Shown piece by piece: positions 37,574 through 50,290 of a DNA stretch of 64,000 nucleotides. Source of the stretch: Rhopalosiphum padi. Lineage: Eukaryota > Arthropoda > Insecta > Hemiptera > Aphididae. The notes under the pieces are model-generated. The model was not told where the DNA came from. It searched no databases and saw only the letters and a program-made list of their open reading frames with translations. The stretch lies in contig NC_083600.1 of NCBI RefSeq assembly GCF_020882245.1, forward strand, positions 42,627,019 through 42,691,018. Reading direction: 5' to 3'. Numbering within the stretch: the stretch's first letter is position 1; each line of letters starts with the position of its first letter. Position numbers and translations under genes: made by a program.

Positions 37574-37600
37574 TTTTTTTTTTTGGTGGGGGGAGGGGAG
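37574..37600 (+). repeat. T11 followed by GGTGGGGGGAGGGGAG
   Basis: The longest G-rich stretch in the window, directly after eleven T. Four G-tracts give G-quadruplex potential on the plus strand. It mirrors the tract at 24637-24658. Confidence 0.9.
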
Positions 37601-39796
37601 TTGTAGTTATTTAAATAAGCGTATGGTTTCAATAACTACCCAAAACGAGATTGCTGTTTAAAATTTAATTTGATATTATATTAAACTAATAAAAATAATA
37701 ATAACTGTTACATTAAAATAATGAAAATCCATATAATAGTAGTATAAGTATTCATCTGATGATTAAATAAAAAATATGAATACATAATAACCTTCTTTAT
37801 TCTGTGAATAAATTTAAATAATAATGTAGGTACGTATAGTTATTAATATTGATATCAATAAATGAATCATAATAAACTTTTTTGGTATAAAAATATTTAT
37901 CAATAGACTAGACAATTGTTTAGATAATATGTCGCACGTATATTATTAAGTAATACACTTAATATAAATATTAACTATATTTTAGAAGAAAAGTTAAAAA
38001 TTTAAATGAAAAATGTAAAACATTTTTATCAAATCTATTATTTGAAACAGACTAGCTTTTAGTTATTTATTTATGTTTATAAAACTCTTTGCATTATGAT
38101 TAAAAAGTGCCCAACGTATATATACTCAAACTTTATAGAGTTATTATTTGTTTTTTCGTTTTATTTGTTTATGCGATCTGATTTAAAACAACTCAAGGTG
38201 TTAAGACAATAAACTAAGGAAAAATTTTTAACTTTCATCCATTGTCAACAATCGACCGACTTGAAAATAAAAATTTAGAATAATAGAAAGATGTTTTAGC
38301 GATCGAAGATGTTTAATTTTAGGAATAAATTTAATCAAAAAATTATATTCCAACAAATAAATGCTGATACTCAAATAACATTATCTAGTATTATAATTTA
38401 TAAAAATTAGTCTTACTGTAAATAAACAAATATATTTAGTACATACCTAAATGTTTGTAAATTTTTATATTTAATTTTTTTAAATCATAGTTTGATGAAT
38501 ATATCAAAACCATTATTTTTTAGATTTAGTAAAATACTAAAATATAATGAAAATCTATTATATGGTTGGCAAAAGTTTAAAAAGTATCAGAAAGATTGCT
38601 CTGCAAATTTTATTTATTAATTTCGGTCACTATATTTAATGAATTATTAATTTAATAGTCTTATGTTCAATTTAATATGTTACCACATTTTATTCATAAA
38701 TTATCTATGCATATAACATTATAGAAATTATTGAGAAATCCGTCGTAAAAAAAAAACACTTTATGTGTTTGATGACAGCATAGTTAATTATTATTATATT
38801 TACATCTGTATAATTCTGTTATCTCATTTTGATATTATATTTTAATTCGTATTATCTAACAATTTATTTTTGAAACAAATTTTTGGTTCCATTTACAAAT
38901 TATTATATTATTCCGTATTAAATAACGATATAATCATATGGTACAAATACTCGTAATATGCATTTACAAATGGTCGTCAGAATAAGTTATTATCTAAAGC
39001 GCCATTGATAAAAATGACAAAATACTTGGCATGTTACGTCAGCCAAAACCTGATTTTAATTACTGAAGATTACAACAAAAGTATAAGTTCGGTTTAAACC
39101 ATAATACTAAACCGTTACCTTTTGTTTTCGAATTAATTAAACTACTAAACGTATACAGCCGTTACATCATTTATGTGTGCACACCGAGCCATCATATTAC
39201 AGGGATTTTAAAATAATATAGATTGTATTATTCGTCTGGTTAATATATGTTATGGTCGTATTAACATTGTATTTTAGCATTGTCTATTGAAATAAAGGGT
39301 AAAATGATGGGGCCATATTATTCTGGTCGTTACACCAACTGGTCACCAAAACCAGTGTCATAATAATACTATCATAATAGAGTTTCGGCACATTATTTAT
39401 TTCTAAAATCAATGTTAATACAATAATACTGTATAATATACTTCCGAAATGTTCATTTTTTATTATTATTGTTGTTCGTAGTCATGTATAATAGAGTCCA
39501 AGACATTTCTCAATTTTCAGCTTTTATACTCGTAATAAGTATGTTCATATTTTTAAACATCCCATTAAAAGTAATATCGAATAGAAATGTTTCATTATAG
39601 TAAAGGCGCAGAAGTTAAATTTCACAACTCACTGATGTGAAAAATATCATCATTTTAATTATAATAATTATAATATTCATACATTTTGTTTCATTTAAAA
39701 TTCAAGAAATATATCAATGAAATAAAATGTCAGTGGTTATAAAATAATTAGACAATATTGCATAAATTATATGTATAAACTATAAATGGAACTCAC
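37601..39796. other. AT-rich DNA, no gene seen
   Basis: No ATG frame of 60 codons or more. Slightly GC-richer at 38980-39370, where the palindrome GGTTTAAACC (39091-39100) and the stem ACTGGT-caccaaa-ACCAGT (39338-39356) lie. Nothing recognisable as a gene. Confidence 0.55.
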
Positions 39797-39849
39797 CAGT
39801 AAAATATTACGGTAAATTCCCAACATAATGTCGAGATATATTTTTGATA
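39797..39849 (-). other. Exon-like segment, 53 nt, GTGAGT donor
   Basis: On the minus strand 'gatactacag' precedes the segment and TACTG|GTGAGTTCC follows. Two frames are open: YQKYISTLCWEFTVIFY, and one that joins from the 16-nt segment upstream to give VSKIYLDIMLGIYRNILL. No partner exon downstream with a fitting phase was found. Candidate only. Confidence 0.18.
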
Positions 39850-40100
39850 CTGTAGTATCATTTATCACCGAAGTACTAAAATATACTTGAGTTAAAAAAT
39901 CTCCCACAACTCATTTAGTCATTATTTTTATAAGAAATTCCTAAATAGAAAATATTCAAATTATTGTTTAACCATTAAACAATTCGCATCTTCAAACAAA
40001 TAATCCTCCCGAAAAATCTGCCAGTGACGTTTAGGCGTTGTTTTGAAATATTTTACTCTGCCGTTGGAAAATTACAATAGGCTAATAGTTTACTGTTATT

Positions 40101-40123
40101 CACACCTACGCACTTCCGGTGTG
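40101..40123. promoter_or_regulatory. ETS-type site in a small stem-loop
   Basis: CACACC (40101-40106) pairs with GGTGTG (40118-40123), and the loop and right arm hold CACTTCCGGT (40111-40120), the reverse complement of the canonical ETS consensus ACCGGAAGTG. Perfect ETS sites are common in animal core promoters. It lies just upstream, on the plus strand, of the microexon-like segment at 40183-40198. Confidence 0.3.
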
Positions 40124-40182
40124 CCTACACATACATACGAACATGAGCAAGGAAATATAAACTCAAATAACGGATGATTTAC

Positions 40183-40198
40183 CTTGCCCCGGTTCAAT
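40183..40198 (-). other. 16-nt microexon-like segment with two strong splice sites
   Basis: Read on the minus strand: 'aactatctttcag' | ATTGAACCGGGGCAAG | GTAAATC. Both borders fit the consensus well and the enclosed bases are GC-rich. In phase 0 it reads I-E-P-G-Q and joins in frame to the segment at 39797-39849. Microexons of this size exist, but a single short match is weak evidence. Confidence 0.18.
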
Positions 40199-41878
40199 CT
40201 GAAAGATAGTTTTTAATATTTTTTAAGTATAACAAACTTTTAGATGCTTTCACTAGGAATAATGTATAGCAGTCATAGATAAAGAGTCATGAATTATAAA
40301 ATATTAGCGATGTCTGTTGATACTTTAAGGTACTATAAATATGTTGATTACAAATTGATTCTCTAATATATTATTGACAGGCAAGACCAGTCGGCTTAAA
40401 ATATATATATCCGAAATAATTTTTTTATCAGTTATTTTTTTATTATTTAATAATAACACAACAGTCTATAAACTATATTTATAATAAAAGTTATAAGAAT
40501 AATATGCAATAACTCGTGTTCGCCGCAATTGTATAGAAAAAAATAACGTCAATATTATACGTTTAAATCTGCAATAAAAATATATTTGTTTTATCGTTAG
40601 ATTAAAATAAAAATGTGTTAAATTATGTGAAAAAAAACACGTTTATTAGTTTTAGTTGCTTTATCGTATCCATAACAATTGAAATGAAAAATAGTATTTT
40701 AATATAAATAAAAAAAATCAACAATTCAACATGGACATTAAATTTATGAAACATATTTTATAAACTATAGATTCGATTATGAATGCAATTTTTATCATCT
40801 TTTCAAATTTATAAATATATAATATTTCTATCCTAAATCAATTTAAAATAAGACTGATATTCTCATACCTGATGATTGTTTAAATTTCTTAGAATATGTG
40901 ACACGGAGTAATGTATAGGCAATATAGCTACTTAATCATCTAAAAACATTTTCAAATATCCGATAATAATTTATTTATAAGCTCCAATACGTGAATAATC
41001 CATTTTTTTTCCTATTAATGTGATCTCTTTATAATAATAATTAATATCGAAGTAATTTATAGGAATTGTTGAATATTATTTCCCAAAAAATCATCTATGA
41101 TCTAGGTAGGTTAATAAATAGAGATTTTTCGTTAGTACAATGTGTGTGTACGATATGATTAAAACAATAAGATATTTTATTTTTACTTGATTGTCAATCT
41201 TATATCGATATATTGAAATTAAAAAAACTAAAATTATTAGTATTAATAAGCGTGTTATTATAGGTGAGGTCGCTCGTGTCGATGGTTAGTATCGAACTGC
41301 CTGTTGTGTGTAATTTTAATATATTATGTAATGATTTGGTTGTGTCGAAAAATTGTGTATGTTTTGTATTGGTCAATCCCGTAGTGTGTGTGTTTATTGT
41401 AAAGCATAATATATAACGAATAATAATAATACGTAAATATGTATATTATTTTCATAATAATGTAAAAATAAATGACATATAATAAATGTATTTCACTGCA
41501 AGTACTGATATTCAAGTGATTAAAAATAAAGCTCCGTATTGCGTTTTAACATTTACTTGTCCCAGGCATAGTACATATAATGAATAGAGAAGCCTCGATA
41601 CGTCGCTCAAATACCTACTTAGTATTTTAATAAAAAAATAAATATGAAGTGTACTTTTCCGTTTTAAGAGAGAATAAAAATTGTGTTTAAACATAATAAA
41701 TGATAACCTAATTAAAAAAAAACATGGTTGAGATTATAGTTTTTAGGTTGCTTTAGGTCGAACTCATTGAAAATCACTTCTATAAGTATTTCAAATTTTG
41801 AAAATTGTAACAATTTATTTTCGTTAACACCAATACATTACTAAAATACTAACATAGTTTTAATGACATAATTAAATC

Positions 41879-41902
41879 ATTCAGTATATTATTCAGTATA
41901 TT
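41879..41902. repeat. Perfect 12-bp tandem duplication
   Basis: ATTCAGTATATT is repeated twice head to tail with no mismatch. Confidence 0.85.
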
Positions 41903-42511
41903 GTTGAGCATATTATTTTTTTTATTTTAATGCAATACTCAATTTTAATTATTCAGCTTAAAATTAATTATCCATTTATTATTAATTTACTAAATTTACA
42001 ACTTAAATAATTTATATTTTCTGTCTTAAGTAATGAAAAATTAATAAATTGTAAAAACTATTACAGAGTTAAAATTTTTATGAACTAGGTCAAATGATAA
42101 TTATTTGATTAAGTACTTTATACCAGAAATGTATTATAAACATCATGCAATTTATCTATTTTTTTAGGAATTTAATAGTTTATTCATAAATAATTTTCTA
42201 TTATTATGTTTAGGAATATACTGTATTGTTATGACGTACTTCTGTTTAAATGATCTATACTAAAAAATGTCATTTATCTAAAACATATTTTAATAAATCT
42301 CTTAATATGAATTTATGATACCTGGTAATTATTTTTTTCTCTCATTATTATCACGAAATTATATTTAAAGAACAGTATTACTAGAAAAATTCAAAAATTT
42401 GTCTTGAAAAAAACAATTATGTTGTTCAGCGTATTAAAGTAAAAAAGTATATTTGTTTAAATGCTGAAGTACCAATTATTATTCTTTCGTTTAACACAAA
42501 CATTTCAAACC

Positions 42512-42536
42512 ACCAAGTCATTAACCACTACTTGGT
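42512..42536. repeat. 7-bp stem-loop
   Basis: ACCAAGT (42512-42518) and ACTTGGT (42530-42536) around an 11-base loop. The core resembles the TGGCCAAGT arm at 32428. Confidence 0.45.
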
Positions 42537-44895
42537 TCTTTGCACACAAAAAAATAAATTACGTAGCTTTACATTGTTATGGGATTCATGTTGTATTTAA
42601 AATGCTTTTGGTGACCTAAACGATCTACTGAGCAATGAATTCAGACTGTTATGGCTTAATGTCTTCTCATCCTTAGATCATTTGGTTAAAAAACATTCCA
42701 CGGTAATATATTTATGAAAATGTATCATTTTCTTTATTTTTTTTAAAATTGTATTTTAAATAAAAAAAAAATCTATTTTCGTAAGTGTAAATTTAAATCA
42801 TATTCGATTTGCGTGGGGTAAAAATTTATTACATAAAAATATAATTTTAAAACATTTGATTTAAAATTATGTAACAATATTTTTTCTGTTTTCTTTTCAT
42901 AGAAAAACTTTATAACTCACACTATAAAACTTACATGTAAAAGTGTAATGTATATACCAAGTTAATTTTAAATACACGTTGAAATAGTATATTCTAGTTT
43001 TTTTACTAAAATCGCATGTTACTTATGAGTTTATGACTTTTCAATTATATTTTATTATTTTCAAAATTTAAAATCAAAATATTAATAACCAATTAAATAT
43101 TCATTCATTTTTATCGATACCGGTGGTATTTTATGTTATGTGTTTTTGTTACTAAATCATAAAGCTATGCATATTCATATCCATTAATAAAAATTATAAA
43201 TGCATAAAAGAAATAGTGTGTATTGCTACAGCAATAATTAACATTGTAGTTCTGAATATTTTTTTTATAGTTAGGTATATTTTAAAAATGGAATTTACAT
43301 TTACGATTTCATCTATTATTGTATTAAATGAAAAATCCACAGCTATTTCTTCAACCTCAATATTGAAAAGTATTTATTATTTATATTATTATGACAAGAT
43401 TGACTCTGTAAATACACACCAAATAGCTATGCCACATAAAATATGTAAATTATACTTTATGAAAATTTAACTTTGTGGATAATACAACAATAACACGTGT
43501 TGTTCTTAGAATCAAATTGTATAAGAATAAAGCAAATTGAAATTTAATGTTTATACGAATAAATTCAACAACATGTATATTTGATGAACGATAATACGAT
43601 TAAAAACTACCATAAAATAAATGTACTTTTATATATTGGGCTTTTATTAGATTAATAAGAGTAAGATATATTATTCACGTTGTACTTGTATACAACTCAA
43701 AAAATAGGTAAGTACTTGGTATGTACATTATATAATATATATTATTATTATGTTATATATTATGCGATTATTTTCCTTTCGTATGCCTTCCATAACGAAT
43801 GATTTATGTATATAAATATAAATAAACATAAGTAATAGGTACAATAATAATTGTAATAACTGTTTAAATAACACAATTACTTCATTAAGTATTTATTTGC
43901 CTTTTTTATATAATATACATATATAGATATATAAATAAATAATTTAAATTATTCGATAAAAACTTTCGCTCATACAACTGACAACTTAAATATAAAATAT
44001 TTATACGAGTTATTATTCCGTTGGCTTTAAATTTTTAAATAAACTGAAATTAAACAATAATTACTGTTGTTCAAATAATGTGGTATAAATTTTAAACTAT
44101 TTTGTTTACAAGCTTTTAAGAAAAAAACATTGCACGTAATAAATACTTACTAAGTACTAATAAGTATGATTTTCTTTTATAATATACGATATGAATTTTT
44201 ACAATTATTCAATATAGTTTTATGTATATCTAATGTGACGGTTATAAGTGCTTAGAAAACAAAATATAAATAGATTATAAAGATAATCCTCAATACATAC
44301 ACCTTGTGTTGGCAATAAAATTCTATGCAAATCACACTATGTATTTTGTGATTTTATGAATTAAGCAAAATAAATAACCAAAGAAGAACGCAATTAAAGT
44401 CGTCTGTTTCTTAATTATTTTTTTTCAATTATTATAGCCATTAGAAATTAATGTTTTTATGGCTATTAATAAATTATTGTATATTTAAATTGTGTTATTA
44501 ACTGTTAAGTAGCAAAAACTGCTATTATTTTTTATAATATTTTAACTTGTTTTTTCTTCAATAAACTTTTATTTAATATAAATCATAAGTTTTATTGATT
44601 GATTTGGACTTATTATTTGTTTTTCAATTTCATAATAAAATATATTTTACCAACTTTTACTATAAATCAATATTAAAACACCATTATAATTCTGTCAAAT
44701 TTAATAAACGATAAATAATTATTTAATTAATCAAAAATAACCTACAAGATGCTATTTTAAAACATTTGTGTATATTATATTTATTTCAGTTTTTAAATGA
44801 TAACCAATATTATAGTTGTTTGTTGTAAAGAGACATTTCAATAGGTATATTTCACGGAGTCGAGATTTGAAGAAAGTTTTTAAAAATTATAAGTA

Positions 44896-44953
44896 ATAGA
44901 TCGATTTATTCATATATACACGGAATAATATGAATAAATACAAAACGATCTAT
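44896..44953. repeat. 58-nt hairpin, 8 + 12 bp perfect stem with one bulge
   Basis: ATAGATCG (44896-44903) pairs with CGATCTAT (44946-44953), and ATTTATTCATAT (44904-44915) pairs with ATATGAATAAAT (44928-44939). The only irregularity is the six-base bulge ACAAAA on the right arm, and the loop is 12 bases. Twenty perfect pairs in 58 nt is more than I would expect by chance even in AT-rich DNA. Its size is near that of short miRNA precursors, but it could equally be a decayed foldback element. No expression evidence is available. Confidence 0.5.
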
Positions 44954-46198
44954 AATATAAGATTTTGACTTAAGTTTAAAATTAGATTCTACTCAATTTC
45001 ATAGATCAATTGGCATTTGTCATTAACTGTGTATCCAAAACTTCGGCTTATTCATTGATTTTACGTACTTTTATATTATTTACAATAACAACACGATGGC
45101 TAATATCAATTTAGAAAAATGTATTGTAATTTTTTAGCAACATATATTTATGAATGCGAAATATAATATAAATTCTGCAGCGTGCACGTACTACGCAATG
45201 TCAGAATATGCAAACATATTAGCAGTAAAGACCGGGGAGGTGAACTTTCGATTTTGACGATTCCAGACGTTGTTTGCTAGAGGTGATTTTGGAAAATAAG
45301 AAAAATCCTTCGTACACAATGGTCAAAGAGGCGTAGGGTCAGGACATGAATAATGTATTCCATTAATATACAGCATTTGGCCAAAATACACATGACAAAA
45401 TACGATTACATTAATCAAACGAAAATGGACCATAGGTTTCTTATACGACCAAATAAACTGCGGTTGCAAAATATATCATGTATGTATGTGCGTATGCGCA
45501 TGTATAATATTTATGTATTGTGTATTTTCCAATCGAATATGTCTCCAACAGGACATAGATTGAAAGGAACACTTAGAGAGGACAAATCGAAAGGATAATG
45601 GCAATGTCCGTGTGTTTTATTATTATTATATGTTTCCCCTTCCTTACGATGACGTAGGAATTTAATAATTTAAGAGTTTTTTAAGTTTTTTTGTCTACTA
45701 TCTGCAACTATAACAAATATTTAAAAAAATAATATCACTAATTTCGTTTCAAATACCAGTCCAAAGTGGTTAAAAATAATCGAAGAATAATATATTGTGA
45801 TTATTTTAAACGTAATATAGTGAAAGCCTCAATAGTTATATAATATTTTTCACTTAATACAATATTAAATAAAATATCTATGTATGAAAAAAAAATTGAT
45901 AGATCCAAGCAATGGAATATTCACCCAAAAAATTAAGTAGAAGATTGGCCCGTTTTTGATATATGAATTTTATCTATTTTTAATAGAATGTCGTATGTAT
46001 TAATTGATTAAACTCGCAATAATTTCAATTAGGTATTAAGATAATAATTTTAAAAAAAAAACTTAAATGAATACAATACATATTATATTATTTCGATTCG
46101 TTTTATTAATTATTAATACATCGTGGTTAAATAATTGATAATTACATGTTGTAAAGTATCCTGTTGATTACGTAAATATATATATATTATCATAACTT

Positions 46199-46243
46199 CT
46201 GGGCTTAACTAACCGGAAATACGATCCAATCTGTTAAACCCAG
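46199..46243. repeat. 11-bp inverted repeat of mixed composition
   Basis: CTGGGCTTAAC (46199-46209) and GTTAAACCCAG (46233-46243) are inverted copies with one mismatch, which becomes a G-U pair in a minus-strand transcript. The 23-base loop includes ACCGGAAAT, an ETS-like core. The GC content of the arms makes chance less likely than for AT-only repeats. Confidence 0.5.
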
Positions 46244-46746
46244 GAATATGAGATAAAGAAAATGTAAAAATGAAAATCCTTCATCTTGAATATCGGGTTA
46301 AAATCTGGATAAAATAAGTTTTCTGCTATAGGTCGGCTTTATTTTATTCTCTGGCGAAACACTAAATATACAAGCTAAATTTTACTGAAGAATTAAAGTG
46401 AAAAGTACATTTTGTTTCATAGAACGCCAAATATTTATATATTGGTGCATTGGGCCAAACACTTGGTAGTACATAGATCCTTAGATGCATGTTGAAACTT
46501 TGCACAGCCTTAAATGTGTTAGTGATCGACAAATAAGCTTTATTTATAACAAATGAAACTAATTTAATATAATCGGATAATACCAGTTACACTATAATTT
46601 GTCATATATCAAAATTATTGATAATACTAAACTAATTGTGATGGTTCTATAGCTCTATTTGTCCTTTAGGTTTTTGGAAAACAAAAACGCATTCAATAAC
46701 AGCTAATGAAACAATAAATAAAAAAATTACGCACTGAGGATTTTTT

Positions 46747-46770
46747 AATGAGTGATTTAATGAGTGGTTT
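46747..46770. repeat. 12-bp tandem duplication, one mismatch
   Basis: AATGAGTGATTT is followed directly by AATGAGTGGTTT. Confidence 0.8.
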
Positions 46771-46961
46771 AACTTACACATGTCTTATATTATATAATTA
46801 TAGAATAATAATTAAATGTCATTTTTTAAATGTATTTGTAATTTTTATAAATTAATACACTCACATTTCTAATTATTATTATATTTCATCCATATGAAGC
46901 TATAAAAAGAAATTAATCAAAAATTGTATGATTATTATATGTTTAATTTTATTTTGGTACA

Positions 46962-46987
46962 AATAATAATAATAATAATAATAATAA
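46962..46987. repeat. (AAT)n microsatellite
   Basis: About eight uninterrupted AAT units. Confidence 0.95.
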
Positions 46988-47319
46988 ACTCATTAAAAAG
47001 TAAATATATACTAGTTGTTAATTTAATGAAACTATATAACACTTAATAGTAAATTATTAAAACATAAGCCCTATATTACTGTAGTTAAATATCTGTTTAA
47101 TAAAAACTAATGAAACCCTCTCATTCCCACAACAAAAATAAAATGATAAAAAGAACGAGCTCTGATGAAAATGAAAATTTATTAGACAGCTATAAGTTCC
47201 ATTGAACGATATTAAATAACGGTGTAGACGTGTACATACAAACATTCACAACAGTGTCTACTAAGTGTTATTCTCTATAAATAGTATGTTTTTTTTATTT
47301 TTATTTTTATCAAAAAACA

Positions 47320-47342
47320 ACCTCTATGGGCCCTTTAGAGGT
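47320..47342. repeat. Stem-loop with GGGCCC in the loop
   Basis: ACCTCTA (47320-47326) pairs with TAGAGGT (47336-47342), and the loop holds the palindrome GGGCCC. On the plus strand TAGAG|GTGAGC at its right edge also resembles a splice donor, on the minus strand nothing comparable is seen. It is isolated in AT-rich DNA. Confidence 0.5.
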
Positions 47343-49689
47343 GAGCCAGGTTTTTATTATTAATAACACTTTTTTTTCTTTACAATTTTGGGATAACACA
47401 TTTGTCATGACTTTGGGTCCTACCGTTGTTGTTATTCCCATGTATCCAATTTAAAGTGAACTCTTTATTGGCTTTAAGAGTTACTCAATTCACCATCTGT
47501 ATTTTCATACGTATGTACATGTTACTAATAATAAAATGTCTAGACCAGAAAAACAGTAGGTACTATATAAAGCCAACTTACTTTGTAAGCATAAACAAAT
47601 GGATAGGTCTGGTTTTTTCATCGATGAAATTGCTTTTAAATAAAATACACAAGGATATTATAGTATTGGCATTTGAATATTGGTTTCCATATATTTAATA
47701 TAACATGCTACCATGGTCTTATTAGTTATTTTTGTTTTTATATCTAGCAAATATGTGATGTAAAATCATATAAAAAACCATCTAACCAGGTTTCAGTAAA
47801 AATTTAAATGACAGATTAAACATTTTAAAGAAACCTACTTGTAAAACGTTTTCAAATGAAATGAAATGTATAACGAACCACAATAATTATACGAAACGTT
47901 TTTAATTACAATTAAAATATAACAATATACATTTATTATAATATTCTATATACATGCATTCAAATTATATGAATCATATTATTTAAGATGTTTTATTTTT
48001 ATTTTTATAACTTCTGGTACAATACGCCTGTGCTTAGTTCATATTGGATTACAAACACACATTAGCGATTATCGTGTACTGCATAAGTACTCATCACCAG
48101 TTATGTTTATTATTATTAAAGAGTAACTAATTAACTTTGTAGTTATTTTTAATATTTATTTTTAATCCGTGATCTCTGAATAACATTGTTTTTAATGCAT
48201 TTCAACTCAAGATCTTCACTTTAATCTTTATTTTAATTGCATGCAGAAGTCGTCCAAAATTACATCATTATGCTCTGTCTATTTCTTTTGCTTGAATATT
48301 ATTTTTATTTATTTCGATTAAACCATTATCTAATTATCTATATATTTTTTTTTAAATTTCAGTCGTTTTCTCATCATTGATGAAATAATATTATGTAAAC
48401 TTCCGAATTTATTGCTCGACAATACATATGGTAATTATTAATCAAAATTGTATTTCGTTCAAATACAGTACCTACTTATAATCTTCTTGATCAATATTAC
48501 ATTTTATTAATTTAGTAGTTATTGAAAACAATAAGTGATTATAAAGTTGTGACTTTTTTTTATTCAATAAAACTATTAAAGTATTAATTTATTAAATTTA
48601 ATAACTTAAACATATAATATATACAAACTGTGTTCTATTGAGTTTTTAATTGTTACTATTTTTTTATTATATCATAATTTTTTTGTACCTATATAATATT
48701 ATAAATAGCTCAAAACAATATTATACTAGAGAATTGTTGTCAATTATTGTACCTATTGTTAAATATATATATATATTATATAATATTAGTTATATATATT
48801 ATGATATATTCATATTTCCTAAGAGACTTATCTTCGTTATAATTTGTGTTTTTCTTTTTTATAAAACAACATTATAATGAAAACAACTTGAATTTCATTG
48901 AATGATATAATTACATTTTTAATTTATGTTTTAAAAAAAATAACATATATTATTTCGGTTTTTATTTCTATATATATTAAGTTTTGAAATGAATCGATGT
49001 ACGGATTACATTAAGACTTAGTTGAAACGATGTGAGTTTTATGTAAAGGATGAATCGAAACGACAGCTGAATAAAATCTAGATAACTTTGATTTCCATAC
49101 TTGATAAGAACTGATGTGACATATTTGAACAACATAAAAGTATTTTCCAAAAATGTATTAAAAATCATCTATTTTCACAGTATAATATTATCATGAGAAC
49201 AATAGAAATTCAGATTGTATTTTTTTCGAGTAAGCCACAATTTTCATTCTCATAATGTTATTTGATAATGTTTACACAAGTATCAAAACAAAGAAACATT
49301 GCTAATTAAAAATTTTCCATATCATTTTGATTAAAACAAATTTTAGTATTAATATGCCATTCTCGTATCATATAAACAAAACTGGTCATATATTAATTTT
49401 CAATTTTAAAAATGAATAAGTACTTATAACTGTATGTTTGTTGTCGGTATAAAAGTTTTTGTTGTATGTTTTGATGATCAAAGAAACTTGCATTTACAAA
49501 CGTCTGCAAACATAAAAGTATCGTTCTTTAACATGTCAATAATAATAATAATTATTATTAATTTTTTTAATGTGCTGTGCTATGTTTGTATGTATTTTAT
49601 ACAATATATATTATTGATTGTTGGCCAATCTAACAAATCGGTATCATATGCAAAACGTACGGTATTCAATTTTCTTTGAAATGTCTCGT

Positions 49690-50290
49690 ATGCCATCTCA
49701 CAAAAATCACCTATACTCGCATATGCCTATAACTTTTTAATTTTCTACAGCACGTACCACTTTGCAGACGTGCTGTCTGAACAGATCGTTTATTATTTGA
49801 TGCCTCTCAGTGTCTTATGATTGGCTCAGGTGCGTGTCAATTTAGACCCTAACGATGGCAAGGTTTTGACATCGAACGGTTAGCATCGTAGTCGTGCGTG
49901 GTATTCGCGTAGTCACCAATCCACACACGTGTCGTCAAAAATGTCCGATGAAATAGTGGCACTCGCGATGTGTTCGCTTTAAATATTGTATGACGTTGAC
50001 AGTTAAAAATACTACGTATATGGGATTATGGAAATCGTAGTGCAAAACGTGTAGAACGTGTAGACCTACAGGCAGAAATGCGGCTGTGAAAAAGAGTAAA
50101 GTTGCTCGGTTGATGGATAAGCCCGTATAGTTGAATCCGAGAAAACGGATGTCAACATTAAGTGTACGAGCGTGAAGAAAAAGAAAAAGCATTCACACCA
50201 TGTATAATGACATAAACAATCGACCGTACTTAAACATTTTTTGTCCGAACGGGATAAACATTCAACAGTTTTGCAATAGTTTAGTAACAA
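49690..50290 (+). mobile_element. GC-richer block, possible decayed PIF/Harbinger-type DNA transposon
   Basis: The left part carries the 9-bp inverted repeat ACAGCACGT (49747-49755) / ACGTGCTGT (49768-49776), then a CCAAT-like 'gattggctcagg' and CpG-rich leader. At 49940 an ATG opens MSDEIVALAMCSL before a TAA, in the style of the short acidic N-termini of HARBI1-like nucleases. Further on, short pieces in shifted frames read VKKKKKHSHHV (from about 50172) and YNDINNRPYLNIF (from about 50202), recalling the basic stretch and following region of the same family. No catalytic DDE region, terminal repeats or target duplication can be shown. The assignment rests on recollected pattern and may be wrong; the minus-strand frames 49935-50192 and 50066-50290 are probably shadows. 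Confidence 0.22.
49747..49776. repeat. 9-bp perfect inverted repeat, 12-base loop
   Basis: ACAGCACGT and ACGTGCTGT flank 'accactttgcag'. The mixed composition makes it notable. Confidence 0.6.

Larger units (their letters stand above)
40199..49640. other. AT-rich DNA, no gene seen
   Basis: Open frames at 41324-41515 and 41512-41694 (minus), 43216-43470, 45353-45598, 47057-47245 (minus), 47426-47698, 48650-48877, 48977-49168 (minus) and 49434-49679 have no recognisable domain and mostly low-complexity composition. Mildly GC-richer patches are 41260-41310 and 45170-45620; the latter holds the 81-codon frame 45353-45598, which I cannot assign. Several inverted and tandem repeats are listed separately. 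Confidence 0.5.

Noticed and set aside
40185..40200. B-box-like 'GGTTCAATCT' as a tRNA or SINE promoter
   Set aside because: No A-box at the right distance and no cloverleaf; the string is better explained as part of a splice-bounded segment.
45353..45598. 81-codon plus-strand ORF in a mildly GC-richer patch
   Set aside because: No domain, no splice support and no recognisable homology; codon composition follows the local background.
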